64,000 nt of DNA from Aulostomus chinensis. Taxonomy: Eukaryota; Chordata; Actinopteri; Syngnathiformes; Aulostomidae. The notes beneath the pieces are model-generated. The model saw only the letters and a program-made list of their open reading frames with translations. It did not search any database and was not told the DNA's origin. The first letter of the stretch is position 1. Each line of letters opens with the position of its first letter. The stretch is from assembly GCA_037954235.1 (NCBI GenBank), contig JBBMOA010000001.1:981001-1045000 (forward strand). The letters are read 5' to 3'. Positions 1 through 12,955 of this stretch are shown piece after piece. The position numbers and the translations under genes were made by a program.

Positions 1-3000
1 ATTTTGAGGTTCGTAGCAACTCTTACTACATTATTGTTGCATTATTTTAAGCTTCATAGCAACTCTTACTACATTACTGTTAACATCACTTTGAGTTCAT
101 TAGCAATTCTTCCTACAACACTGTCGCATCATTTTGAGTTCATTACCAATTCTTCCGACATCACTGTCGCAATATTTTGAGGTTCGTAGCAACTCTTACT
201 ACATTATTATTGCATTATTTTAAGGTTCGCAGCAACTCTTACTACATTACTGTCAGCATCACTTTGAGTTTTTTAGCAACTATCACTACATAACTGTTAG
301 CATCATTTTGAGTTGTTGAGCAATTCTCATGACATCACTGTAGCATTAAATTGAGTTCATTCGCAACTCTTACTAAATGACTTTCAGCATCACTTTAAGG
401 TTGTTCGAAACTCTTACTACATTACTGTAAGCATCACTGAGTTTCTTAGCAACTATCACTACATTACTGTTTGCATCATCTTGAGTTCATTAGGATTTCT
501 TCCGACATAACTGTCGCATTATTTTGAGGTTCGTAGCATCTTTTACTACATTACTGTCGCATTATTTTGAGGTTCGTAGCAACACTTACTACATGACTGT
601 CAGCATCACTTTGAGGTTATTCGAAAGTTTCACTCCATTACTGTTAGCGTCATCTTGAGTTCATTAGCAATTCTTCCGACATCACTGTTGCATCATTTTG
701 AGATCTTTAGCAATTCTTCTGACATCACTGTCGCATTATTTTGAGGTTCGTAGCAACTCTTACTACATGACTGTCAGCATCACTTTGAGGTTGTTCGAAA
801 CACTTACTACATTACTGTAAGCATCACTGACTTGATTAGCAACTATCAATACATTACTGTTAGCATCATTTCAAGTTCATGAGCAATTCTTCCGACATCA
901 CTGTCGCAATATTTTGAGGTTCGTAGCAACTTTTACTACATTACTGTCGCATTATTTTGAGGTTCGTAGCAACTCTTAGTACATGACTGTCAGCATCACT
1001 TTGAGGTTATTCGAAACACTTACTACATTACTGTAAGCATCACTGAGTTGATTAGCAACTATCACTACATTACTGTTAGCATCATTTTGACTTCATTAGC
1101 AATTCTTCCGACATCACTATCGCAATATTTTGAGGTTCCTAGCAACTTTTACTACATGACTGTCGCATTATTTTGAGATTTGTAGCAACACTTACGACAT
1201 GACTGTCAGCATCACTTTGAAGTTATTCGAAAGTTTCACTCCATTACTGTTAGCATCATTTTGAGTTCATTAGCGATTCTTACTACATCACTGTCGCATC
1301 ATTTTGAGATCATTAGCAATTTCCTCGACATCACTGTCGCATTATTTTGAGGTTCGTAGCAACTGTTACTACATGACTGTCAGCATCACTTTGAGGTTAT
1401 TCAAAACACTTACTACATTACTGCAAGCATCACTGAGTTAATTAGCAACTATCACTACATTACTTTTAGCATCATTTTGAGCTCATTAGCAATTCTTCCG
1501 ACATCACTGTCGCAATATTTTGAGGTTCGTAGCAACTTTTACTACATTACTGTCGCATTATTTTGAGGTTCGTAGCAACTATTAGTACATGACTGTCAGC
1601 ATCACTTTGAGGTTGTTCGAAACACTTACTACATTACTGTAAGCATCACTGACTTGATTAGCAACTATCACTACATTACTGTTAGCATCATTTTAAGTTC
1701 ATTAGCAATTCTTACTACATCACTGTCGCAATATTTTGAGGTTCGTAGCAACTTTTACTAAATTACTGTCGCATTATTTTGAGGTTCGTAGCAACTCTTA
1801 CTACATTATTGTTGCATTATTTTAAGCTTCATCGCAACTCTTACTACATTACTGTTAGCATCACTTTGAGTTCATTAGCAATTCTTCCTACAACACTGTC
1901 GCATCATTTTGAGTTCATTAGCAATTCTTCCGACATCACTGTCGCAATATTTTGAGGTTCGTAGCAACTCTTACTACATTATTATTGCATTATTTTAAGG
2001 TTCGCAGCAACTCTTACTACATTACTGTCAGCATCACTTTTAGTTTTTTAGCAACTATCACTACATAACTGTTAGCATCATTTTGAGTTGTTGAGCAATT
2101 CTCACGACATCACTGTAGCATTAAATTGAGTTCATTAGCAACTCTTACTAAATGACTTTCAGCATCACTTTAAGGTTGTTCGAAACTCTTACTACATTAC
2201 TGTAAGCATCACTGAGTTGATTAGCAACTATCACTACATTACTGTTAGCATCATTTTGACTTCATTAGCAATTCTTCCGACATCACGATCGCATTATTTT
2301 GAGGTTCGTAGCAACACTTACTACATGACTGTCAGCATCACTTTGAGGTTATTCGAAAGTTTCACTCCATTACTGTTAGCATCATCTTGAGTTCATTAGC
2401 AATTCTTCCGACATCACTGTTGCATCATTTTGAGATCTTTAGCAATTCTTCTGACATCACTGTCGCATTATTTTGAGGTTCGTAGCAACTCTTACTACAT
2501 GACTGTCAGCATCACTTTGAGGTTTTTCGAAACACTTACTACATTACTGCAAGCATCACTGAGTTAATTAGCAACTATCACTACATTACTTTTAGCATCA
2601 TTTTGAGTTCATTCGCAATTCTTCCGACATCACTGTCGCAATATTTTGAGGTTCGTAGCAACTTTTACTACATTACTGTCGCATTATTTTGAGGTTCGTA
2701 GCAACTATTAGTACATGACTGTCAGCATCACTTTGAGGTTATTCGAAACGTTCACTCCATTACTGTTAGCATCATTTTGAGATCATTAGCAATTCTTACT
2801 ACATCACTGTCGCATCATTTTGAGATCTTTAGCAATTCTTCTGACATCACTTTCGCATTATTTTGAGGTTCGTAGCAACTCTGACTACATGACTGTCAGC
2901 ATCACTTTGAGGTTGTTCGAAACACTTACTACATTACTGTAAGCATCACTGACTTGATTAGCAACTACCACTACATTACTGTTAGCATCATTTCAAGTTC

Positions 3001-6000
3001 ATGAGCAATTCTTCCGACATCACTGTCGCAATATTTTGAGGTTCGTAGCAACTTTTACTACATTACTGTCGCATTATTTTGAGGTTCGTAGCAACTCTTA
3101 GTACATGACTGTCAGCATCACTTTGAGGTTATTCGAAACACTTACCACATTACTGTAAGCATCACTGAGTTGATTAGCAACTATCACTACATTACTGTTA
3201 GCATCATTTTGACTTCATTAGCAATTCTTCCGACATCACTGTCGCAATATTTTGAGGTTCGTAGCAACTCTTACTACATTATTGTTGCATTATTTGAAGC
3301 TTCATAGCAACTCTTACTACATTACTGTTAGCATCACTTTGAGTTTATTAGCAACTATCACTATATAACTGTTAGCATCATTTTGAGTTGTTGAGCAATT
3401 CTCACGACATCACTGTAGCATTAAATTGAGTTCATTAGCAACTCTTACTAAATGACTTTCAGCATCACTTTGAGGTTGTTCGAAACTCTTACTACATTAC
3501 TGTAAGCATCACTGAGTTTTTTCGCAACTATCGCTACATTACTGTTAGCATCATCTTGAGTTCTTTATCAATTCTTCCGACATCACTGTCGCAATATTTT
3601 GAGGTTCGTAGCAACTTTTACAACATGACTGTCGCATTATTTTGAGGTTCGTAGCAACACTTACTACATGACTGTCAGCATCACTTTGAGGTTATTCGAA
3701 AGTTTCACTCCATTACTGTTAGCATCATTTTGAGTTCATTAGCAATTCTTCCGACATCACTGTCGCAATATTTTGAGGTTCGTAGCAACTCTTACTACAT
3801 TATTGTTGCATTATTTTAAGCTTCATAGCAACTCTTACTACATTACTGTTAGCATCACTTTGAGTTCATTAGCAATTCTTCCTACAACACTGTCGCATCA
3901 TTTTAAGTTCATTAGCAATTCTTCCGACATCACTGTCGCAATATTTTGAGGTTCGTAGCAACTCTTACTACATTATTATTGCATTATTTTAAGGTCCGCA
4001 GCAACTCTTACTATATGACTGTCAGCATCACTTTGAGTTTATTAGCAACTATCACTACATCACTGTTGCATCATTTTGAGATCTTTAGCAATTCTTCTGA
4101 CATCACTGTCGCAATATTTTGAGGTTCGTAGCAACTTTTACTACATTACTGTCGCATTATTTTGATGTTCGTAGCAACTCTTAGTACATGACTGTCAGCG
4201 TCACTTTGAGGTTAATCGAAACGTTCACTCCATTACTGTTAGCATCATTTTGAGATCATTACCAATTCTTCTGACATCACTGTTGCATCATTTTGAGATC
4301 TTTAGCAATTCTTCCGACATCACTGTCGCATTATTTTGAGGTTCGCAGCAACTGTTACTCCATGACTGCTAGCATCAGTTTGAGTTCGTTCGAAACACTG
4401 ACTACATTACTGTAAGCATCACTTTGAGGTTATTCGAAAGTTTCACTCCATTACCGTTAGCATCATCTTGAGTTCATTAGCAATTCTTCCGACATCACTG
4501 TCGCAATATTTTGAGGTTCGTCGCAACTTTTACTACATGACTGTCGCATTATTTTGAGGTTCGTAGCAATTCTTACTACATTACTGTCAGCATCACTTTG
4601 AGGTTGTTCGAAACACTTACTACATCACTGTCGCATTATTTTGAGGTTCGTAGCCACTCTTAGTACATGACTGTCAGCATCACTTTGAGGTTATTCGAAA
4701 CACTTACTACATTACTGTAAGCATCACTGAGTTGATGAGCAACTATCACTACATTACTTTTAGCATCATTTTGAGTTCATTAGCAATTCTTCCGACATCA
4801 CTGTCGCAATATTTTGAGGTTCGTAGCAACTTTTACTACATTACTGTCGCATTATTTTGAGGTTCGTAGCAACTATTAGTACATGACTGTCAGCATCACT
4901 TTGAGGTTATTCGAAATGTTCACTCCATTACTGTTAGCATCATTTTGAGATCATTAGCAATTCTTACTACATCACTGTCGCATCATTTTGAGATCTTTAG
5001 CAATTCTTCTGACATCACTGTCGCATTATTTTGAGGTTCGTAGCAACTCTGACTACATGACTGTCAGCATCACTTTGAGGTTGTTCGAAACACTTACTAC
5101 ATTACTGTAAGCATCACTGAGTTGATTAGCAACTATCACTACATTACTTTTAGCATCATTTTAAGTTCATTAGCAATTCTTCCGACATCACTTTTGCAAT
5201 ATTTTTAGGTTCGTAGCAACTCTTAATACATTATTGTTGCATTATTTTAAGGTTCGTTGCAACTCTTACTACATTACTGTCAGCATCACTTTGAGTTTAT
5301 TAGCAACTATCACTACATTACTGTTAGCATCATTTTGAGTTGTTGAGCAATTCTCACGACATCACTGTAGCATTAAATTGAGTTCATTAGCAACTCTTCC
5401 TAAATGACCTTCAGCATCACTTTGAGGTTTTTGGAAACTCTTACTACATTACTGTAAGCATCACTGAGTTTCTTAGCAACTATCACTACATTACTGTTAG
5501 CATCATCTTGAGTTCATTAGCAATACTTCCGACATCACTGTCGCAATATTTTGAGGTTCGTAGCAACGTTTACTACATTACTGTCGCATTATTTCGAGGT
5601 TCTTAGCAACTCTTAGTACATTACTGTCAGCATCACTTTGAGGTTATTCGAAACGTTCACTCCATTACTGTTAGCATCATTTTGAGTTCATTAGCAATTC
5701 TTACAAAATCACTGTCGCATCATTTTGAGATCATTAGCAATTCTTCCGACATCACTGTCGCAATATTTTGAGGTTCGTAGCAACTCTTACTACATGACTG
5801 TCAGCATCACTTTGAGGTTATTTGAAACGTTCACTCCATTACTGTTAGCATCATTTTGAGATCATTAGCAATTCTTCTAACATCACTGTCGCATCATTTT
5901 GAGATCTTTAGCAATTCTTCTGACATCACTGTCGCATTATTTTGAGGTTCGTAGCAACTCTTACTACATGACTGTCAGCATCACTTTGAGGTTGTTCGAA

Positions 6001-8083
6001 ACACTTACTACATTACTATAAGCATCACTGACTTGATTAGCAACTATCACTCCATTACTGTAAGCATCATTTTGAGTTCATTAGCAATTCTTACTACATC
6101 ATTGTCACATCATTTTGAGATCATTAGCAATTCTTCCGACATCACTGTCGCAATATTTTGAGGTTCGTAGCAACTCTTACTACATGACTGTCAGCATCAC
6201 TTTGAGGTTATTTGAAACGTTCACTCCATTACTGTTAGCATCATTTTGAGATCATTAGCAATTCTTCTACCATCACATTCGCATCATTTTGAGATCTTTA
6301 GCAATTCTTCTGACATCACTGTCGCATTATTTTGAGGTTTGCAGCAACTCTTACTACATGACTGTCAGCATCACTTTGAGGTTGTTCGAAACACTTACTA
6401 CATTACTATAAGCATCACTGACTTGATTAGCAACTATCACTACATTACTATTAGCATCATTTTGAGTTCATTACCAATTCTTCCTACAACACTGTTGCAT
6501 CATTTTGAGTTCATTAGCAATTCTTCCGACATCACTGTCGCAATATTTTGAGGTTCGTAGCAACTCTTACTACATTATTGTTGCATTATTTTAAGGTTCG
6601 TAGTAACTCTTACTACATTACTGTCAGCATCACTTTGAGTTTTTTAGCAACTATCACTACATAACTGTTAGCATCATTTTGAGTTGTTGAGCAATTCTCA
6701 CGACATCACTGTAGCATTAAATTGAGTTCATTAGCAACTCTTACTAAATGACTGTCAGCGTCACTTTGAGGTTGTTCGAAACTCTTACTACATTACTGAA
6801 AGCATCACTGAGTTTCTTAGCAACTATCAGTACATTACTGTTAGCATCATTTTGAGTTCATTAGTAATTCTTCCGACATCACTGTCGCAATATTTTGAGG
6901 TTCGTAGCAACTTTTACTACATTACTGTCGCATTATTTTGAGGTTCGTAGCAACAATTACTACATGACTGTCAGCATCACTTTGAGGTTATTCGAAAGTT
7001 TCACTCCATTACTGTTAGCATCATCTTGAGTTCATTTGCAATTCTTCCGACATCACTGTCGCAATATTTTGAGGTTCGTAGCAACTTTTACTACATTACT
7101 GTCGCATTTTTTTGAGGTTCGTAGCAACTCTTTGTACATGACTGTCAGCATCACTTTGAGGTTATTCGAAACGTTCACTCCATTACTGTTAGCATCATTT
7201 TGAGATCATTACCAAATCTTCTGACATCACATTTGCATCATTTTGAGATCTTTATCAATTTTTCCAACATCACTGTCGCATTATTTTGAGGTTCGTAGCA
7301 ACTCTTACTACATGACTGCTTGCATCACTTTGAGGTTGTTCGAAACACTTACTACATTGCTGTAAGCATCACTGACTTGATTAGCAACTATCACTACATT
7401 ACTGTTAGCATCATTTTAAGTTCATTAGCAATTCTTACTACATTACTGTCGCATTATTTTGAGGTTCGTAGCAACATTTACTACATTACTGTCACATCAT
7501 TTTGAGGTTCGTAGCAACACTTAGTACATGACTGTCAGCATCACTTTGAGGTTATTCGAAAGTTTCACTCCATTACTTTTAGCATCATTTTGTGTTCATT
7601 CGTAATTCTTACGACATCACTCTCACATCATTTTGAGATCATGAGCAATTCTTCCGACATCACTGTCACATTATTTTGTGGTTCGTAGCAACTCTTGCTA
7701 CACGACTGTCAGCATCACTTTGAGTTTATTAGCAACTATCACTACATTACTGTTAGCATCATTTTGAGTTCATTAGCAATTCTTCCGACATCACTGTAAC
7801 ATTATTTTGTGGTTAGTAGCAACTCTTACTACACGACTGTCAGCATCACTTTGAGTTTATTAGCAACTATCACTACATTACTGTTAGCATAATTTTGAGT
7901 TCATTAGCAATTCTTATGACATCACTTTCGCATCATTTTGAGATCATTAGGAATTTTTACAACATCATTGTAGCATTATTTTGAGGTTATTAGCAACTCT
8001 TCCTCCATTACTGTTAGCATCATTTTGAGTTCATTAGCAATTCTTCCGACATCACTGTAGCATTATTTTGAGGTTTTGAGGTT
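1..8083 (-). repeat. Satellite array, left block, 41-44 bp monomer
   Basis: Continuous tandem repeat with a monomer of 41-44 bp. Relative to the blocks right of 26240 it reads as the reverse complement; strand '-' marks this. Monomers fall into recurring types: gttcgtagcaactcttactac, ttcattagcaattcttccgac and gttattcgaaacacttactac, each followed by an ACTGT(T/C)(A)GC core. Longer-range structure is visible: the opening 490 bp recur from 1776 (period 1775), and a marker monomer with gttgttgag recurs at 312, 2087, 3387, 5339 and 6683. Divergence between neighbours is substantial, so this block looks older than 46-64 kb. Short ORFs inside it (for example 6339-6551) are repeat translations. No gene is seen. 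Confidence 0.97.
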
Positions 8084-8330
8084 CCTTTGTTTGTAACCGA
8101 TCTGCTGACCAGCGAGACGCCACCACGCACGGCTTTCAGCTCTGTAAAGGAGGGAGAGGAAGTGGAAAGGACGGAGAAGGGTCGGACCAGGTCTATTTCT
8201 AGGTGACCACTCACTATCGTCGGCCACACTGCCCCTCACGGTGGGGAGTGGAGCGCCATCCTGCCACAGTACATTTGTTTAATTCTTTTGCTCTTGCACT
8301 TTAATTAAAATGGACTTGACTTGAGAATGT
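8084..8330. other. Junction block next to the left satellite, unassigned
   Basis: The satellite ends in a doubled ttttgaggttttgaggtt, followed by a more GC-rich block that is not satellite (about 8084-8330). Read on the minus strand it has an open frame (8229 down to 8020) that runs back into the satellite, which argues against coding. The composition suggests a mobile-element remnant, but I do not recognise a family. Confidence 0.4.
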
Positions 8331-9064
8331 TTTGTTTCAAAATATAGATGAATTCCCAGATTTATAGCTAGCATGAGTATGAAGTTGCACTTGCACCCGG
8401 TGGGAAAATGTCCTCTGCATTTGACTCTAACTATGTAGGAGCAGTGGTAGCAGTGTCAGCCTGGGGGCTTGGTCAAGATCAATGACAGGAGTAGCAGACA
8501 GGTAATATCCATGGCATGCTTGTTGTTTGAGAGGAGTAAGGGTACACTGTTGGTCTCTCACCTGATGGGCTGTCATCAGCACAAATGATCTGTTCCTAAA
8601 CATCAAAATCTACCATCCCCCCTGATTGTTTTTTACAACTGGAGTACTGGTTAACACTTTAGAAAGCCTTCATTCAGAGCTGTGAAGAACCTTGAACCTG
8701 ATATCCCAGACATCAAAGTGGGCCACTAACTGGCCAGATGAAGCTATGCTAGGCTGCTGTATCCTGAAGAGCTAAAGTAGCAGCTTCTGAGAGGGATGCT
8801 AACCTGGATGTGTTCATCTCCTACTTTAATATCAGCCCCCAACTTGGAGCTCTGACAGCCTCCAGCTTGTTGTTCCTTTTTCTGCTTCAGTCAACAGGGA
8901 ACTCCAACCTGCAGTAGAATCTTCAACAACAATGGAATAGAAAAGTGAGGAAGAAAAACTAGAATAAACTTACAAAGCTGAGAAATGTTCATGAAGAAGA
9001 AAGGCACACGTTATGATTGAGGCCAGAAACTAAAACTCCACACCAAATGTACTTTGACTTGTAG
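8331..9064. other. Non-coding stretch with a degraded fish repeat
   Basis: No gene is seen. The segment at about 8398-8480 (gggaaaatgtcctctgcattt and a following gagcagtgg-like stretch) resembles a widespread fish interspersed repeat, judged from memory of that family. The rest is unremarkable AT-rich DNA. Confidence 0.4.
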
Positions 9065-9269
9065 GATAATGAACTTGAATGTGTTGAAACAGCAGATCAA
9101 TGAATCCACTACCACACAACAAGATGGTGACCCCCTACCACAAGATGGCGTCACAGATCCTGACGCTCTGTGCAGGAAACTCCGAGCAAAACATTACAAC
9201 AAAGCTCCTGTTGTTCCCTCCAGGAAAAACTGTGGCTCTGATGAGAAGAAGGATCCCAGCCTCCTCTGA
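9065..9269 (+). CDS. Possible terminal coding exon, unrecognised product
   Basis: A pyrimidine-rich stretch ending in AG (tttgacttgtag) precedes 9065 and could be a splice acceptor. One frame then stays open for 66 residues after an ATG at 9069 and stops at 9269. The peptide is hydrophilic, rich in Gln, Asp and Lys, and has a Lys/Arg-rich part (KLRAKHYNK). Candidate polyadenylation signals (aataaa) lie at about 9623 and 9694, which would give a 3' UTR of about 350-430 bp. No domain or family is recognised, and other frames over the same bases are open for similar lengths. This may be chance or a pseudogene fragment. The exon idea is inference only. Confidence 0.2.
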
Positions 9270-9912
9270 GGATCCATGGCCGCACCATTGGGTAGAAGGA
9301 CGATTGGGTCGGCACCAGGAGGAACCCTGGTGTCTCCGATGCAGGGAAGATGGAGCAGTGAAGAGGCCACATTGTGGCGTCCTAAAGAGGACATTTGGTG
9401 GAGCCTGAGACAGCAAACATCACGCCCCCTTCATCAGAAGAACCACAGCACCAGAAGAAAGAATCCTGGCAGTGACGACAGGGAGGATCAGGGTGACCTC
9501 CTCACCTCCACCTTTGAACCTTCAAATGAACTTTAAAAAGCTTCAGAGTGGAGAAGGATTTTTAAACATTTTATTGTTTTTTTCCTTTCATTCTCATTTG
9601 TGCGATTGTCTGATTTATTAGAAATAAACACTGTCTGCTGGGTTTACATTGACTGTGATTCTCTTTTTGCATGCAAGTTGAAAGTTCTGCCAATAAAAAC
9701 ACAAGTATTTGAAGACCAAAGGAAGGACCCCCAAAGTCAGGACCCTGAGATCAAAGTGAACGCTCTGATCTCAGAGGTCTGGGATATTTCCCATCCCATG
9801 GCCCTTCAAATAAGAGCCCTGTGTCTCTGTCTCAAAGTTTTCAACCGTATTTGTTTGTTAAATTAAAACCAGACGACCACTGTGGTCCTTTTTACACGGT
9901 AAGTAAAGCACA
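9270..9912. other. AT-rich stretch, no gene seen
   Basis: Overlapping open frames continue to about 9540 and have no recognisable product. From 9540 the sequence is T-rich with two aataaa hexamers. Nothing else is supported. Confidence 0.4.
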
Positions 9913-9984
9913 GATGCCCTGGTGGACCTGTTGGCACCCTGGACTTTGAATCCAGTGACCTGAGTCCAAGTCTCAGTTCCAGCA
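9913..9984 (+). pseudogene. tRNA-Gln (TTG) pseudogene
   Basis: The anticodon arm is intact: stem CTGGA/TCCAG around a loop whose positions 34-36 are TTG at 9946-9948. The T-arm is recognisable but altered (gagtccaagtctc instead of a GAGTTCAAATCTC-like arm). The acceptor stem no longer pairs: 5' gatgccc faces 3' ttccagc with several mismatches. The D-arm is also eroded. This looks like a decayed tRNA-Gln copy, unlikely to yield a stable tRNA. Confidence 0.7.
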
Positions 9985-10707
9985 GGTTTCCTGCAGCCTT
10001 CAGCAGAGCTGCCATGTTTCTCTGTAGAGAACTAAGTGATGCTCTCAGCAGGTTGAGGGCACCACCAACAAGTGAGGGATGAACCTCTGACTTCCTTCTT
10101 GTCAAACAGGAAACTCCTAATACGTCATTTGAGTAAAGTACCTCATATTCCTGACATCCAAGTAGTAGTGAAGTGGAGGAAGAAGGGAGGAGATCTCCAA
10201 CAGGATCCTTCTTTCCTCTGTCCTCCTTGATCTCATGGATCACCACAGTCAAGTGGAGACCCAAGCTCCTGGATGGATCTGGCACTCAGGAACTGCTGAG
10301 TTTTCCAGTGGACTTTGTTCCATCCATGGTTCAGGAACAGGACTCCTCCTGGTTAACCTGGTATCTTTCCACCCAACTGTGGGTTCTTGGAGAATTTTTC
10401 ATGTCATGTCAAGAAATCAGGCTGGTGTGTTTTTCAATGAGAGAAATTCTGGTAACTTAATTAAGTGGCATGTTTGTTGAAGCAGTAATTAACTGATAAA
10501 TTAAGGAAGGCCTGGCCAGTCTTTGCTCCCAGGTCATACGATGGAGTTAGAAAGTCCTGAATCAATCTGGAGTTCCATGATTTCCTTGTGGTTCATGATC
10601 CTTTTGCCAATGTAGTCTGGAACAAGAGCAAGATGAACCTCCAAATATCAACAGGTTGATTGCAGGTGATGTCAAGTGGTATTTTGAGGAACCACCTCCT
10701 TGTGTTT
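9985..10707. other. Intergenic stretch, no gene seen
   Basis: Open frames on both strands (for example 10173-10460) have no recognisable domains, no start context of note and no codon pattern suggesting selection. No RNA gene is seen. Confidence 0.45.
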
Positions 10708-10772
10708 GGTTCCATGATGGAAGGGTGAGAACTCTGGATCCAGTGATCCCAGTTCAAGTCTTGGTGGGACCT
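10708..10772 (+). pseudogene. tRNA-Gln-like pseudogene lacking the anticodon loop
   Basis: The 5' acceptor strand ggttcca pairs with 3' tgggacc, and the T-arm reads cagttcaagtcttgg, as in tRNA-Gln. Where the anticodon arm should be, the sequence goes from ctctgga straight into tccag. The seven loop bases, anticodon included, are missing. The D-region is also altered. The copy cannot decode and is called a pseudogene. The intact acceptor stem beside a clean loop loss suggests one deletion across the arm. Confidence 0.7.
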
Positions 10773-10970
10773 TCCTGTCTGTAAGGTGTCCCATGTAACA
10801 AACTGATCAAGAGATGCAATGTGGTTCTAATGTTCTGGTTCATTTCTTGTCCTTTAGAAAAATGAAAATCATTTCTTCCTGCCATGAACTCAGACTGTGT
10901 GTTTAATGTTAACAATTTAAAAAATTCTACTTTGTCAGTGAATTAATTCAGTCTGCAACTGTCAGTTTCT

Positions 10971-11053
10971 GTCAGGATGGCCGAGCGGTCTAAGGCGCTG
11001 CGTTCAGGTCGCAGCCTCTCCTGGAGGCGTGGGTTCGAATCCCACTTCTGACA
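10971..11053 (+). tRNA. tRNA-Leu (CAG)
   Basis: An 83-base class II tRNA. The acceptor stem GTCAGGA pairs with TTCTGAC (one G-U), with discriminator A at 11053. The anticodon stem CTGCG/CGCAG encloses loop TTCAGGT, giving anticodon CAG at 11005-11007 for codon CUG. A long variable arm (cctctcctggaggc) is typical of tRNA-Leu. The A box (TGGCCGAGCGG) and B box (GGTTCGAATCC) are intact. A TTTT run starts at 11061, eight bases after the gene, as expected for RNA polymerase III termination. No intron is present. This is the best-preserved tRNA gene in the window and is probably functional. Confidence 0.95.
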
Positions 11054-12159
11054 AAGGACATTTTCTCCACATTCCTATGCATCCACAGTGGTAAACTCCA
11101 AACCCAGTTGAAGCTGCTCTCCACTGATGGGAGTGAGTGGTTGAACTGGCAGCAGAGGAGGCAAAGGAGCTTCCCTGTGACGTCCCAACATCGCCTGGTT
11201 TCCTCCAACATGGAGCAGCCACCAAACTCTAACTTCAATGTTGGATCAAAGTCTACTGAAGGAATGTGTTTTCTTTCAATTCACATTTTGTCCATTAACT
11301 TCATAATCAGAGACTCCATCTCATCACATGACTAAAGTCTGGGTTCTGTATTGGTGGTAAAATATCCTTCCATGCCCCTCACTAGTTTGCACACAGAAAA
11401 GCATATTTTACTGGTTTCAGATCTCTTAGCTTGTTCTCTCTCTTAAACCTGCTGAGGCAGCTTTCATTGTGTGATTGATTTTAAAATATAAATATGGAAC
11501 AGAACCATTGGAATCAGATGTCAGGACATTTGAAGGAATGTCAATCTCCTGTTGAAATGTTGCAGTGTGCAGCTGAGGCTCTCTGGCAGTGGCACCAGGA
11601 GCCACAATGGCAGAACCTGGACCCTCCTGGAGGAGAACCACAGGTGAGGGCCTTCTTGGCTCCAGATTGATGGAAGTCAAGTGTCTGAGGCTGTTAGCAG
11701 CCATGAAGTTGATCTGGTTGGCACTGGTATTTGTTCTTGCTGCAGCTCAGGAGTGATTCAGGAGAAGAGTTTCAGAACAGCCCAGGTTGGGGACTGGAAT
11801 TCTAAAATGTCCCCTGGAACCAGACAACCTTGGGAGGTAAAAGCTCCAATCATAGCCACTCAGATGCAGCAGCAGAAGAAGCTGTCATCCACCCTGACAG
11901 TCAGAGCATCAAGTCAAGAAAACATCACCATCTTGTAGTTCCAAACCTCCACCTGTCAGATTCAGCTACTTCTTATTGTGGGACTTTAAACTTGAACACC
12001 ATGGAATTTGGACAAGGAGTTTTCCTTCCAGTCCAAACATCATCGTCCAGCCTCCAACCAGAGGTCCATCAGTTATCATGGAGCCACAGGTGGAGTCTGG
12101 ATTCTTTTCTAGAATGAGACGGCAATGACAGTCCTGCCAAGTGACATCACTGACATGAA
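11054..12159. other. Intergenic stretch, no gene seen
   Basis: Apart from the TTTT run just after the tRNA, no supported feature is seen. Several overlapping open frames of 75-95 codons on both strands show no recognisable motif. Confidence 0.45.
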
Positions 12160-12233
12160 TGGATGACTTCAGTCACGTGACTGGATGACTTCAGTCACGT
12201 GACTGGATGACTTCAGTCACGTGACTGGATGAC
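12160..12233. repeat. 22-bp minisatellite carrying CACGTG palindromes
   Basis: Three perfect 22-bp units (12160-12181, 12182-12203, 12204-12225) followed by 8 bp of a fourth. Each full unit contains the 10-bp palindrome GTCACGTGAC, at 12172-12181, 12194-12203 and 12216-12225, with the E-box core CACGTG. The identity of the units indicates recent expansion. An enhancer role (bHLH-zip factors such as USF or MITF bind this core) is inference only. Confidence 0.9.
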
Positions 12234-12711
12234 AGCGTAGATACCAATGTAGAGGTTGGGGAAATAGTCTCTGAGAATCCAGCTTGAACCCACAGCCTCC
12301 TTGTTTTCCAAAAACCCAAACAGCGACCATCAGTCTCCCTCCAATCCTTTACTTGGGTAAACAACAAAAACAGAGTAAAAGTCTCTGGCAACATATTTGT
12401 TTCCTTTAGGGTTTCTTCATGTATGTGTGGTGTACCTGCTCTCCCAGAGGACTGCCATCTTTGTTCTGTGGGCTGACATGTTTTAGTGTCAGCACAGGTC
12501 ATAGCGCTGAGACTGAACTCTCATTCTCCTCCAAGTATTATTTCCACCTCACACTCCTGCAGATATTCAAGTGAACAGGGAACACAAATTTATGCTCAAC
12601 TTCTCCTGTGTATTCATCCACAGTCACTAAACAACAACCAAACCAAACAAAAGGGGTTTGCTAGCATGGCGATCAGCTGTAGTTCACCATCTTATCCAGG
12701 TCACATGACTC
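12234..12711. other. Intergenic stretch, no gene seen
   Basis: Open frames at 12191-12502 (minus) and 12486-12719 (plus) have no recognisable product. The minus frame runs through the minisatellite, which argues against coding. Confidence 0.4.
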
Positions 12712-12955
12712 AGGAGTAGCATGGCCGTCTGGCAACCAAAGGGTGGCTGGTTTGATCCTCACTTTCTCCAGTGGCCATGTCAAAGTGTCCTTGAGTAAGA
12801 GACTGAACCCCTAAATACTTCTGATGAGTAGGTTGGCTCCTTGCATGGCAGCCTTCAGCATCAGTGTGTGAGTGTGTGAATGAGAGGACATTGTTCAGCT
12901 CCTTGAGTGCTGCTGAGGTAGAAAGGCTCTGTACAAACTGAGTCCTTTTACCATT
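12712..12955 (+). mobile_element. tRNA-derived SINE-like element
   Basis: The 5' part (gcaaccaaagggtggctggtttgatcc region) is a tRNA-like head with an altered B box (GGTTTGATCC). It is followed by a body with gtccttgagtaagagactgaaccc, ggctccttgcatggcagcc and a tgtgtgagtgtgtgaatgag stretch. This order matches a widespread fish SINE-type repeat, recognised from memory rather than by search. It is clearly mutated and non-coding. Exact ends are approximate because no clean target-site duplication was found. Confidence 0.6.

Noticed and set aside
1..8083. Regularly spaced short repeats suggestive of a CRISPR array
   Set aside because: Monomers are contiguous with graded divergence and no conserved-repeat/unique-spacer pattern; this is satellite DNA in a vertebrate-type genome.
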